NCBI GenBank assembly: GCA_902771445.1
Contig: CACXXD010000005.1
Coordinates: 1 to 57,275 of the forward strand
DNA from: an uncultured Prevotellaceae bacterium
GTDB taxonomy: Bacteria > Bacteroidota > Bacteroidia > Bacteroidales > Bacteroidaceae
Reading direction: 5' to 3'
DNA length: 57,275 nucleotides
Shown: positions 34,017 to 42,055 of the stretch, piece after piece
Layout of the letters: each line of letters starts with the position of its first letter
How positions within the stretch are numbered: position 1 is the first letter of the stretch
Notes under the pieces: generated by a model
Seen by the model: only the letters and a program-made list of their open reading frames with translations
The model's database searches: none
Told to the model about the DNA's origin: nothing
Position numbers and translations under genes: made by a program

Positions 34017-36068
34017 TCACTTTCTGTATTTCTTAATGATACTATATGCAGTGTAGATGCCCAGTTCGCCCGCCTTGCTTAGGTCGGCGATGCCAGCTTC
34101 GGTCTGTTGACGGTAGAGGGCGCAAAGCCCACGGTTGAAGTAAGCCTCTGCCATGCTTGGCTCCCCCTTCAGCGCACGCGTGAAGTCTTCGATGGCTTTC
34201 GCGTACTCTTGTTTCTGAGCATAAAGCGTGCCACGATTGTAGAGCAGACAGGCATTGTCGGGATCGATGGCGAGCGCATGGTTCAGGTCGGCCAGCACGT
34301 TCTCGTTCTTCAGGGTGACGTTGATGCCTTGTGCAGCCTGGAACTCATTGATGCGCGACTGGCACGCAGCCCTCAGCCACAGGGCCGGTAAGCTTTCGGC
34401 GTCCTCCATCAGATAGGTCGACAGGTCTTCAATGGCTCCCTCGAAGTTCTCTATGTCGGCATAGGCCACGGCTCTCATCAGCAGCACGTCGAGTATTCGC
34501 TGGAAGTCGCGCAGGGTTGAGATGCTGTCACCCAGTGCGCCAATGTAGTCGAAGTATCGTTTCGACTGTTCCTCGTCCTGTGAGGGCAGCACATTATTTA
34601 TATATATGGTACGTGCATGCAGTCGCTGGTTGAGTGCCTCGATATGTCGGTCGGCCACCACGTTCTTCCTCAGCTCGTTTTGCATGGGTTGCAATGACAG
34701 AGCGAACATCGGCAGAAAGCCCATCTCCACCTTTCGGTTCTGCACGTGTCCGCGGTAGTCGCTCTGATACTCGTGCTCCAGCCCCTGCTCGTCCTCGACC
34801 ACCAGTTGGTTGTACTTCTCAGGATCTTCGTCACTGCGCTTGCGCATCTGCCGCTTGTTCAGACGGGGCTGTTTGCCGTACAAGTGTTTCTCCAGCCGTG
34901 CCTTATATACGGTGAACTCGTCTTTCTCTGCCTGCTTCGTCATGCCCAGCCGACGGTAGCAGCTGGCACGGAATTCCAGGCCCGTCCAGAAGTTGGGATA
35001 CTCGCTGATGACCTTCGAGTAGTCGCGTATGGCCCCTTTCAGGTCGCCAGTCTTGTCGAGCAGCACGGCACGATTGAAGAGAGCCATAAGGTTGTCGGGC
35101 TCTATCTTCAGCACGAAGTCGAAGTCGGTGATGGCGCGGTTGTCGTCGCCCACCTGCGAGCGTAGCAGACCGCGGTTGTAGTGTCCCAGAAAGTTGTTGG
35201 GCTCCAGGTCGAGTGCTTTGTCATAGTCGGCCATCGCCCCACGCAGCTTGCTCTGGTTGTAGCGTGCCAGCGCACGGTTGATGTAGTTGCCCGCATGTTT
35301 CGGCAACAGGTGTATAGCTTTGTCCAGATAGCCTTCGGCCTCGGTCCACTCCGACCTCGTCAGACTGATGATGCTTCGTGCGCTCCATGCCTGTCCGTCG
35401 TAGGGATCCAGCTCCAGACTCTTGTCGATGGCCTCGATGGCGGCTGTCGTGTCCTGTTGCTGCATGTAGATGTCGGCCTTCATCATATAGGCTGGGGCAT
35501 ATCGCTTCCATCGTGTCAGTATTGTGTCGAGCTCGCTCTGCGCCACGGCGAAGTCGGAGTCGCGCATGTGGCACAGCACGCGGTTGTGCCACAGTCCTCG
35601 GTTCATCGGGTCATACTTTAGCGCGGTGGTATAGTCGCTGATGGCCTCTTTGTATTTCTTCTGTTGAATGCGCGAGATGCCTCGCAGTTCATAGATGCCC
35701 ACTACGTAGGGGTTGCGGTGCAGTGCTTCGCTACAGTCGGCCTCGGCTCCGGCAAAGTCGTCGAGGTTATACTTGGCCACGCCGCGGAAGAACCAGGGTT
35801 CGTAGAGATAGGGCTTGGCGATGATGGCCTGGTTGAAGTACTGCATGGACAGCACGTAGTCTTCATAGTAGAGTGCAGAGCGCCCGATGGTGATTAGTCG
35901 GTCTACCTTGTACTGTGCCTTGCAAGCAGAGGACTGGAAATTGAAGACAGTGAACTGAGAGTGAAGTGAAAACCGTACATCGAACACCGCCAGTTGCAGG
36001 GCGCACACCAAGAGCACCAGCCGTACTGCCCAGTGCCTACGTTCTTCCTTCACTATAACTCTCATCAT
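34017..36068 (-). CDS. TPR-repeat protein, 683 aa
   Basis: A protein built of tetratricopeptide repeats. One hydrophobic segment near the N-terminus (about 15-30) suggests export or membrane anchoring. About ten TPR units run from residue 55 to 395 (for example FFRGVAKYNLDDFAGAEADCSEAL, here in part), then a charged linker, and further TPRs to the C-terminus (YNRGTLYAQKQEYAKAIEDF). TPRs bind protein partners; the client is unknown. It is the last gene of a minus-strand run after the SPOR lipoprotein, ruvX and def, but the 200-bp gap before it holds an apparent inserted palindrome. Confidence 0.85.
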   Translation of the reverse strand: MMRVIVKEERRHWAVRLVLLVCALQLAVFDVRFSLHSQFTVFNFQSSACKAQYKVDRLITIGRSALYYEDYVLSMQYFNQAIIAKPYLYEPWFFRGVAKYNLDDFAGAEADCSEALHRNPYVVGIYELRGISRIQQKKYKEAISDYTTALKYDPMNRGLWHNRVLCHMRDSDFAVAQSELDTILTRWKRYAPAYMMKADIYMQQQDTTAAIEAIDKSLELDPYDGQAWSARSIISLTRSEWTEAEGYLDKAIHLLPKHAGNYINRALARYNQSKLRGAMADYDKALDLEPNNFLGHYNRGLLRSQVGDDNRAITDFDFVLKIEPDNLMALFNRAVLLDKTGDLKGAIRDYSKVISEYPNFWTGLEFRASCYRRLGMTKQAEKDEFTVYKARLEKHLYGKQPRLNKRQMRKRSDEDPEKYNQLVVEDEQGLEHEYQSDYRGHVQNRKVEMGFLPMFALSLQPMQNELRKNVVADRHIEALNQRLHARTIYINNVLPSQDEEQSKRYFDYIGALGDSISTLRDFQRILDVLLMRAVAYADIENFEGAIEDLSTYLMEDAESLPALWLRAACQSRINEFQAAQGINVTLKNENVLADLNHALAIDPDNACLLYNRGTLYAQKQEYAKAIEDFTRALKGEPSMAEAYFNRGLCALYRQQTEAGIADLSKAGELGIYTAYSIIKKYRK

Positions 36069-36109
36069 TTTATAATAATTTGAAACAATCTTCCTCTTTC
36101 AGACCGCTT

Positions 36110-36240
36110 GGTAATTGCCAAAAAGTTGGTAAAATCAGAAGTTAGAAATCCTACCCCTGGTCCCTCCCATCCGCTCGGCCCAACGGGACGCTTTGCTTGC
36201 AAAGAAGAAGAGGGGGCATGGATGGGGTCTGTGACTTCCA
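36110..36240. repeat. GC-rich palindromic relic between def and the TPR gene
   Basis: Flanking GAAGT/ACTTC and inner CCCC..ATCC/GGATGGGG segments can pair imperfectly around a GC-rich core, unlike the AT-rich gaps elsewhere. The plus-strand frame across it is not a credible gene. It looks like a small inserted repeat. Confidence 0.35.
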
Positions 36241-36268
36241 TTCATAACCAAATTATTTTGATGTTTAC

Positions 36269-36832
36269 TTACCCTCTCTTCACTGGCTTTGTCTTATATC
36301 CGCAGCGGTATCGTCCTTGCGTGAGTGCCTTCAGTTTGCTCTTGATGAGCTGTCGGCGCAGAGGGGATACGCGGTCGATAAACATCTTGCCGTCCAGGTG
36401 GTCGAACTCGTGCTGCATGACGCGGGCCAGATAGCCATCTATCCACTCATCGTGCGCCTGCAGGTCCTCATCCAACCACTGCACATGGATGCGCGTGGGG
36501 CGCGTCACCTTTTCATGAATGGCAGGCAGCGACAGGCATCCTTCCTCGCTGCTGTCCGTCTTCGTGTCGTCATACTCCACGATGTGGGGGTTGATAAAGG
36601 CATGTCTGAAGCCCTTATACTCAGGCATGTCTTCGCTGAGCACGTTGAGGTCGATGACCACCACACGCACGGCACGCCCCACCTGCGGAGCCGCCAGACC
36701 GATGCCTTCCGACTGGTCGAGCGTCTCATACATGTCGGCAATGAACTGCTTCAGTTCGGGATAGTCCGTAGGAATATCCTCGGCCACCTTGCGCAACACG
36801 GGCTGACCATATATATAAATAGGTAATATCAT
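36269..36832 (-). CDS. def: Peptide deformylase
   Basis: Removes the formyl group from N-terminal methionine of new proteins. The 187-residue enzyme has all three family motifs: GIGLAAPQVG, EEGCLSLP with the metal-ligand Cys, and QHEFDHLDG with the two His ligands and the catalytic Glu. The start region MILPIYIYGQPVLRK is typical. It lies 30 bp downstream of ruvX in the same orientation. Confidence 0.97.
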   Translation of the reverse strand: MILPIYIYGQPVLRKVAEDIPTDYPELKQFIADMYETLDQSEGIGLAAPQVGRAVRVVVIDLNVLSEDMPEYKGFRHAFINPHIVEYDDTKTDSSEEGCLSLPAIHEKVTRPTRIHVQWLDEDLQAHDEWIDGYLARVMQHEFDHLDGKMFIDRVSPLRRQLIKSKLKALTQGRYRCGYKTKPVKRG

Positions 36833-36862
36833 TATTGTGTCTGTGAAATATTGTTGATGGGT

Positions 36863-37279
36863 TTACGGTTTCCTCGAGCGCATATAGTCCTCCAGAATAA
36901 TCGTCGCACTGATCTCGTCGACCAGCGCCTTGTTCTGTCGCGCCTTCTTGCGCAGTCCGCCGTCAAGCATACTCTGGTGGGCAATGGCCGAAGTGAACCG
37001 CTCATCGTAGTACTCGATTGGCACGCTGGGCATGGCCTTGCGCCAGCGGCTCACGAACTGCTGCACGCGGGCCAGATTCTCGCTCGGTGAGCCGTCGAGC
37101 TGCCTCGGCTCGCCAATCACGATGCGCTCCACCTGCTCGCGGGCTATGTAACCTTTCAGCCAGTCGAACAGTTCGCATGTAGCAACAGTCGCCAATCCGC
37201 CCGCAATAATCTGCAACGGATCGGTGACTGCCAGCCCTGTTCGCTTGCGACCGTAGTCGATGGATAAGATACGGCTCAA
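36863..37279 (-). CDS. ruvX: Putative Holliday junction resolvase / pre-16S rRNA nuclease YqgF
   Basis: A 138-residue RNase H-fold nuclease. It begins ILSIDYGRKRTGLAVTDPL with the first catalytic Asp, then has IVIGEPRQLDGS and PIEYYDERFTSAIA with the conserved Glu/Asp and Ser/Thr. The family matures the 5' end of 16S rRNA in E. coli and has also been called a Holliday junction resolvase. It sits 7 bp after the SPOR lipoprotein and 30 bp before def. Confidence 0.93.
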   Translation of the reverse strand: MSRILSIDYGRKRTGLAVTDPLQIIAGGLATVATCELFDWLKGYIAREQVERIVIGEPRQLDGSPSENLARVQQFVSRWRKAMPSVPIEYYDERFTSAIAHQSMLDGGLRKKARQNKALVDEISATIILEDYMRSRKP

Positions 37280-37286
37280 CTAACGG

Positions 37287-37790
37287 CTATCTTTTGTTAT
37301 AGAGCAACCACGCGTCGGGATAGGTGCCACGCAGCAGGTTGCGACTCTGCACGGCTGAAGCCTTGTCGTCGTAGGTGGTGGCTATCACACGGAACATGTT
37401 GCGCTCCTCGTTCTTCACTATCTGTGCGCTGTAGCCGCCGTTTTTCAGGCGCTGCTGCAACCCCTCGGCATTGGCCACGACCGAGAACGAACCGACCACG
37501 ACGCTAAAGGTGCGAAGGCCCGCACCATTGACGAGGGCCACGCGCTCCTCGCGTACTGCCACATTGTCTACATTGTCCACTACACGCGTCTGCGTCACAG
37601 GACGTGTCTCCACGGGGGTCACCACCGGCGTTTCGGCCACGACGGCAGGCTCCTGCATTACGCCACGCTGGGCATTCTCGGCAGCCTTGGCACGCTCGTA
37701 AGCCTGCTTGTAAGCACTCTCTTTCGACTTGCAGCCCGTCAATGCCATTGCCAGACACAGACCTGCAGCTAAAACCATGTACTTCCTCAT
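37287..37790 (-). CDS. SPOR-domain lipoprotein
   Basis: A 167-residue lipoprotein. The signal MRKYMVLAAGLCLAMALTGCK has lipobox LTGC (Cys20). A Lys/Ala/Val-rich linker (about 25-90) precedes a SPOR domain of about 75 residues: FSVVVGSFSVVANAEGLQQRL, YSAQIVKNEERNMFRVIATTYDDKASA. SPOR domains bind glycan strands stripped of stem peptides and concentrate at division sites, so a role at the septum or in wall remodelling is likely. It leads the ruvX-def run. Confidence 0.9.
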   Translation of the reverse strand: MRKYMVLAAGLCLAMALTGCKSKESAYKQAYERAKAAENAQRGVMQEPAVVAETPVVTPVETRPVTQTRVVDNVDNVAVREERVALVNGAGLRTFSVVVGSFSVVANAEGLQQRLKNGGYSAQIVKNEERNMFRVIATTYDDKASAVQSRNLLRGTYPDAWLLYNKR

Positions 37791-38020
37791 AATCTACAAT
37801 TATTTATTTATATATACAAAATGAATTAATCCATAATTTTTGCGAAATTACAAAATAATAAGCGAAAAATGACAAAATGTTCGCATAAACTTTGTTAATT
37901 TACCGAAATACGGCGATTTTAACAAAAAATTACAGCTTTTTCTTAGCTTTTCTGAGTTTTTTTTGTATTTTTGCTTGCGAAAAGATATTATTTTATTTCA
38001 TTATCTAAAATTATATTATT

Positions 38021-38227
38021 ATGAAGAGTTTAGGTTACATTGGCGCATTTCTCGGCGGTGCTGTCGCCGGCGCAGTTCTGGGCGTGCTCATGGCTCCCGA
38101 AAAGGGAAGCGACACGCGAGTGAAAATCACAGATGCCGTTGAGGACTTCATGAAGAAGCACAACATCAAGCTCAACCGCAAGGAAGTGGGCGACTTGGTC
38201 GACGACATTGAGGACGTTACCGAATAA
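38021..38227 (+). CDS. YtxH-domain small membrane protein
   Basis: A 68-residue protein. An N-terminal glycine-rich membrane helix (YIGAFLGGAVAGAVLGVLMAPEKGSDTR) is the YtxH signature, followed by a charged helix with DFMKKHNIKLN and an acidic tail. YtxH proteins are associated with general stress in Firmicutes; the role in Bacteroidota is unknown. It is the first of three tightly packed genes with gaps of 3 and 5 bp. Confidence 0.85.
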   Translation: MKSLGYIGAFLGGAVAGAVLGVLMAPEKGSDTRVKITDAVEDFMKKHNIKLNRKEVGDLVDDIEDVTE

Positions 38228-38230
38228 AGC

Positions 38231-38578
38231 ATGCTGTCGAGCGATAAGAACGTTGAGACGATAGCACAGCTCATTGAGGTGCTCAAACACTATCTTGGGC
38301 TTCAGAAGGAATACGTGAAGCTTACGACAATAGACAAGGTGGTGCGCCTGTTCACGGCCATCGCCTTGGCTATTGTCTTTATTATGGTGGCCGTTGCTGT
38401 GCTCCTGTTCTTCTGGCTCGGCATCGCCGTCTGGCTTTCCCATTCCATCGGCCTCACGGCAGCGTTTCTGTGCGTCGCTGCTGCCCACCTATTATTATTA
38501 CTATTGTTTTACATCTTCCGCAAACCGCTCATTGAGCGACCGCTCGTGCGCTTCCTCGCGGGACTGTTAATGAGTTAG
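38231..38578 (+). CDS. Holin-X/YqjE-like membrane protein
   Basis: A 115-residue protein with a cytoplasmic N-terminal helix (VETIAQLIEVLKHYLGLQKEYVKL, in part) and two membrane helices (LFTAIALAIVFIMVAVAVLLFFW and FLCVAAAHLLLLLLFYIF, each in part). This layout fits the YqjE or putative Actinobacterial holin-X family, which is usually a chromosomal stress-associated protein and not a phage holin. It is 3 bp downstream of the YtxH gene. Confidence 0.75.
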   Translation: MLSSDKNVETIAQLIEVLKHYLGLQKEYVKLTTIDKVVRLFTAIALAIVFIMVAVAVLLFFWLGIAVWLSHSIGLTAAFLCVAAAHLLLLLLFYIFRKPLIERPLVRFLAGLLMS

Positions 38579-38583
38579 GATCT

Positions 38584-38862
38584 ATGGACACACATCCCAC
38601 AAACAACTACACGACGCTCGAGGAGATACAGGTGCGCAAGGAGCAGTTGAGCGAGGCCATGATGAACGACAGCGAGAAGATTGCCGCGTTATGGAACAGC
38701 GTGTTCAAGAAACAGGAGAATGCTACGCGTGGTGAGTATATTGCCTCCATCGTGACACACAGCATCACTGCCATCGATGCTTTCCTGTTGGTACGCAAGC
38801 TTATGAAGAACTACAGCAATGTCCTCAGTTTCTTCCGTAAACCGAAACGGGGAGAGAAATGA
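38584..38862 (+). CDS. Small hypothetical protein of the YtxH cluster
   Basis: A 92-residue mainly helical protein with no recognised domain. It opens with an acidic amphipathic region (EEIQVRKEQLSEAM), contains a weakly hydrophobic stretch (YIASIVTHSITAIDAFLLV) and ends in a basic tail (FFRKPKRGEK). It begins 5 bp after the holin-like gene, so it belongs to the same operon and probably to the same envelope-stress module. Confidence 0.7.
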   Translation: MDTHPTNNYTTLEEIQVRKEQLSEAMMNDSEKIAALWNSVFKKQENATRGEYIASIVTHSITAIDAFLLVRKLMKNYSNVLSFFRKPKRGEK

Positions 38863-38893
38863 TTTTCTGTAACTGACGAGTACTTTGAGGAAT

Positions 38894-38931
38894 AGGACAG
38901 AAATTATTATGATTATTATAATTTCTGTCCA
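38894..38931. terminator. Hairpin between convergent YtxH cluster and PAS gene
   Basis: A perfect 13-bp stem (GGACAGAAATTAT and complement) with a short loop lies between the convergent stop codons. There is no clear T run, so termination is inferred from position. Confidence 0.55.
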
Positions 38932-38947
38932 ATCATAAGTAATTGCC

Positions 38948-39799
38948 TCAATTTCTTTCAACGTGCTTCTTTCCTACCAGCACTTTCAGGAGTTCTTGTC
39001 CCTCTATGCCCGCCCTGAGGAACTGCACATGCCCCTCACTGTGGCCACGCTCCTGGCTACCGAACACATACACAGACAACTGTGTGTTCTCCACCAGCAT
39101 GCGCGTCACGATGTCATAGCGGTTGTAGAAGTCTTCGTCCGTCAGCACCGCATAGAACTGGTAGCGGCTGGCCATCAGCATACGGTGGAGCGCCTGGTGC
39201 GGGGTGTCGGCATCCAGCACACGGAACTCCTGCGACAGCGACTGACGCACCTTGTCGAACAGTTGCACATCCTCCGAGACGAACAGAATCTTCGGGCGGT
39301 CGGCCCCATTCTGCCGCGTCACGTCGCGCACGTTGACCACGATATGGTCCTGGTTGTCCAGACTGACGAAACGACCCTCCAGTTGCACATCCACGTCGAC
39401 CACCTTGCCGTCGGGGCCGTCCACCTCCATGCAGGCCTCCAGCTGGTCGAAGTCGGCGCGTCGGTCAAAGCTCTTGTTGATCACGAACCGCACGGGACAC
39501 ATCTTACAGGCCTCCGCCTCGCCGCACCGTCCTGTCACGTTGGCATTCTTGCAGCGCAGTACATTGCCCAGCACGCGGGGGCCTTCGTTTACGGGTCTCA
39601 CGTAGGCATAGTAGTTCGTTTCCTGCACCTCGAAGTCACGGTCTACGAGGAACGCGAAGTTCTTCTGCGAGTCGACCACGGCGCGAAGCTTCTGGTTGTT
39701 GCGTCGCATGGCTTCCGTCTTGCGGTAGAGCAGGAACAGTGAGCAGGCGGCTACGCAGACCGTCGCTGCCACTAATATATATAATAAGGTGTGAGGCAT
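38948..39799 (-). CDS. Membrane PAS protein with four-cysteine motif and degenerate receiver
   Basis: A 283-residue signalling-type protein. An N-terminal membrane helix (about 5-25) and a short coiled coil lead to a PAS domain (about 40-160). Its C-terminal half of the fold carries Cys83, Cys92, Cys98 and Cys101 in the pattern C-x8-C-x5-C-x2-C, a motif I recall from cysteine-rich PAS domains in other bacteria; metal or redox sensing is inferred. Residues 168-283 resemble a response-regulator receiver (KILFVSEDVQLF...YAVLTDEDF) but the phosphoacceptor and the conserved Lys are not clear. No kinase domain is present. An upstream promoter is at 39826-39855. Confidence 0.65.
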   Translation of the reverse strand: MPHTLLYILVAATVCVAACSLFLLYRKTEAMRRNNQKLRAVVDSQKNFAFLVDRDFEVQETNYYAYVRPVNEGPRVLGNVLRCKNANVTGRCGEAEACKMCPVRFVINKSFDRRADFDQLEACMEVDGPDGKVVDVDVQLEGRFVSLDNQDHIVVNVRDVTRQNGADRPKILFVSEDVQLFDKVRQSLSQEFRVLDADTPHQALHRMLMASRYQFYAVLTDEDFYNRYDIVTRMLVENTQLSVYVFGSQERGHSEGHVQFLRAGIEGQELLKVLVGKKHVERN

Positions 39800-39825
39800 A
39801 GTTGGTAATCGTTTTTAATACTTTG

Positions 39826-39855
39826 CAAAAGTACAAAAAATAGTCGAATCACAAA
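39826..39855 (-). promoter_or_regulatory. Promoter of the cysteine-PAS gene
   Basis: On the minus strand TTTG (39852-39855), an 18-bp spacer and TACTTTTG (39826-39833) match the consensus. The start codon is 27 bp downstream. Confidence 0.65.
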
Positions 39856-39859
39856 ACTG

Positions 39860-40420
39860 TCAGACATAAAAAAATCATCAAAGGTCAAATAAACACAAGA
39901 AAAGGTGTACCGCTGTACTCATAGACCTTTGTTAACCTTAAATCTAATACTAAAAAAAAAACAGTGCAAAGTTGCGATTGTTATTTTCATTGATAACATT
40001 CTTGGTCTGGAATGCCTAAAAATATCACCAGCTTTAACAGAGTGGATATAGGTTTCTTGCCATCTGGATTGCCCGTCCTTGTAATGGTTTGTAGATAAGC
40101 TCCGCTTTGTCCACATACTCCCCTTTGCGAGCAGAGCGGAATCCTGCATTGCCTATATTGAGATACAGTCCCATACTAAAAACTTTAAAGTCGTTATTCT
40201 ACTTGTTTGCATAATTAAGCATTTATTTTGTAACGTCCAACAGTTCAGCCAGTCTTTTCTTGTCCGTTCCGCAAGAAATCGCTACAGCTTGCAAGTGAAA
40301 TAATTAAATTTTAACCACTGAGGACGTTTCTTTATCTGCGTGATAAGCAAAAAACTGTAGCGATACAGTCCTATTCTCTTCAACAATATGTTAGTTTTTT
40401 TTGATTAGACGGATTATGAA
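39860..40420. other. Long non-coding gap with decayed sequence
   Basis: An AT-rich stretch with no intact gene. It contains the remnant of an AAA-ATPase-like gene (40094-40174). Just upstream of that, on the minus strand, a short frame ends with CGTDKKRLAELLDVTK and a stop near 40223. A 10-bp inverted repeat ATCGCTACAG/CTGTAGCGAT surrounds about 90 bases near 40279-40375. The rest shows nothing I can assign. Confidence 0.5.
40094..40174 (-). pseudogene. 5' remnant of an AAA-ATPase-like gene
   Basis: Reading from ATG at 40174 gives a start like MGLYLNIGNAGF followed by RKGEYVDKAELI, which matches the N-terminus of the AAA-ATPase_like / PD-(D/E)XK family abundant in Prevotella (MGxYLNxGNxGF...GEYVDKTGLI). 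The match stops after about 27 residues and the frame ends about 20 codons later, so only a truncated remnant remains. Confidence 0.5.
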
Positions 40421-40786
40421 TTTTCTTGACAACAACCCCTCTGAGAATCGCACGAAATTCACCAAACTGAAAGTCGCTTGCAAATATGCGAGTATTGGAA
40501 GGTGTTGCGCATTTCGTTGATTTACAGTGTGTTGCGAAATTGTGTTTCGCAAAAAGGACTATTTTTATCCATGAGACTTCGTCTTTCGAACAGCTCTGAG
40601 CCGCCTTCGTGCTGAGATTAGTATTGAATCAAAGTAGGTTTGCAGCCATATCAAACTGAGTTCTTACTTGAATCATCGTGTAACGGATGCTAAAACTCAG
40701 TTTGATATGGCTGTAAACCCACTTTGATTCAGTATCAATCTCAAAACGATGGTGCTGGCATGACCGCGAGTCTGTCTATCCTCGCT
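40421..40786. repeat. Dispersed repeat, copy 2 (about 365 bp)
   Basis: Second copy of the element at 20714-21090. The first block, 40421-40515, differs from copy 1 at only a few positions. The terminal hairpin has arms about 40612-40662 and 40692-40743, some 50 bp each with few mismatches, around a 30-base loop. Conserved sequence continues past the hairpin through AAAACGATGG to CTCGCT. It lies just downstream of the aroB stop. Confidence 0.8.
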
Positions 40787-40841
40787 TCTAGCTCAATGGT
40801 ATCCAAAGATGAAAGCTTATCTGCAATTGGATGTGTGTATG

Positions 40842-41909
40842 CTATTGTCCTTCTCTGTAGAAGTCGAGTGCTTCTTCTATTTCGCTCTTTGTAGCGGTCT
40901 GGTTGATGAGGATGTCGCCTACACCGCCTAATAGCGTGAAATTGATTTGCCCCGCAATGTTCTTCTTGTCGTGCGTCATCAGTTCGAGCAGAGTGGGGTA
41001 GTCGTCGCAGGTGATAGCCATCCGACCGTAGTGCTCGAAGATGAACCGCACCGTTTGGCGCATACGGTCGACGGGGAACCCTGTTTTTACGGTGCTCAGA
41101 TAGAGTTCGCACACCAGTCCCCATGCCACTGCGTAGCCGTGCAAAACAGGGACGAAGCGATGGGCATTGTGCGATAAAGACAGCGCTTCGAAGGCATGGC
41201 CTATCGTGTGGCCCAGGTTCAGTGCCTTGCGTATGCCCTGTTCGGTTGGGTCTTCTTGCACGATGCGTTGCTTCACCTGAACGCTTTCGGCTACCATCTG
41301 CTGTAGCTGCTGCAGGTTGGGTTGTTCTATGTCGAACATGAGCAGTTCCGTGAGCGTCTGTTCATTGCTGATGAGTCCGTGTTTCAGCATCTCGGCATAT
41401 CCGGAAAGAAGATTCTCCTGATCCATTGTTTGCAGGAAGATGGTGTCGAGAATCACGGACGACGCGTTGCGGAACACCCCGATTTCGTTCTTCAGTCCAC
41501 CGAAGTTGAAGCCCGTCTTGCCGCCCACAGATGCATCGACCATTGAGAGCAGGGTTGTGGGAATATTGATGAGCTGTATGCCGCGTTTGAAGGTGGAGGC
41601 AGCGAAGCCGCCCAGATCGGTCACCATGCCGCCGCCCAGATTGACGAGCAGTGAGTGTCGGGTAGCCCCCAGATGCTGTAGCTCGTTCCACACATGGACC
41701 ACTGCATCGAGTTCTTTATGCTGATCGCCAGCCTTAATAACGATAGGTCTTGCGTTCTCCATGCACTTGAATTGGCTGACAACTGGCAGACAGAGCCTTT
41801 CGGTGGTCTCGTCCATGAGTACGAACAGTCTGTCGGGATTACACTCACTGACAGCCTCGGCCAGTGCGTTCTCAAGATTCGCCGATATGATTACTTTTTG
41901 CTTGTCCAT
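40842..41909 (-). CDS. aroB: 3-dehydroquinate synthase
   Basis: Converts DAHP to 3-dehydroquinate in the shikimate pathway, using NAD and a divalent metal. The 355-residue protein shows NLGGGMVTDLGGFAAST for NAD binding, INIPTTLLSMVDASVGGKTGFNF, the metal-ligand Glu and His in SGYAEMLKHGLI, and NLGHTIGHAFEAL. It is monocistronic here. Its 3' end abuts the dispersed repeat copy 2, whose large hairpin may help end the transcript. Confidence 0.96.
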   Translation of the reverse strand: MDKQKVIISANLENALAEAVSECNPDRLFVLMDETTERLCLPVVSQFKCMENARPIVIKAGDQHKELDAVVHVWNELQHLGATRHSLLVNLGGGMVTDLGGFAASTFKRGIQLINIPTTLLSMVDASVGGKTGFNFGGLKNEIGVFRNASSVILDTIFLQTMDQENLLSGYAEMLKHGLISNEQTLTELLMFDIEQPNLQQLQQMVAESVQVKQRIVQEDPTEQGIRKALNLGHTIGHAFEALSLSHNAHRFVPVLHGYAVAWGLVCELYLSTVKTGFPVDRMRQTVRFIFEHYGRMAITCDDYPTLLELMTHDKKNIAGQINFTLLGGVGDILINQTATKSEIEEALDFYREGQ

Positions 41910-42009
41910 TCTTGATTTGTAGAGTTAAGTCAATATTATTTTTGGTGCAAAGGTAAGTAAAAATAATCAATTCGGTTGCTTCCTGTTACTGTAAAACGAA
42001 AAAACTAAG

Positions 42010-42018
42010 TAACTTTGC
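42010..42018 (+). promoter_or_regulatory. -7 box (TAACTTTGC) of the outer-membrane barrel gene
   Basis: TAACTTTGC matches the -7 consensus and lies about 38 bp before the start codon. The -33 region is not convincing. Confidence 0.5.
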
Positions 42019-42055
42019 ATGCGAAAACGGAAATGTACTGAAAGTATTGTTACTG

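Noticed and set aside
36108-36434. Plus-strand frame of 108 codons over the def-TPR gap
   Set aside because: It begins in a palindromic GC-rich relic, runs antisense into def and has no family features.
38231-38578. Holin-like protein as a sign of a prophage
   Set aside because: No lysin, capsid, tail or integrase genes are nearby; the YtxH neighbour points to the chromosomal holin-X/YqjE type.
39919-40149. Minus-strand frame of 76 codons downstream of the AAA-ATPase remnant
   Set aside because: It overlaps the remnant in another frame, has no recognisable domain or ribosome-binding site, and lies in a decayed region.
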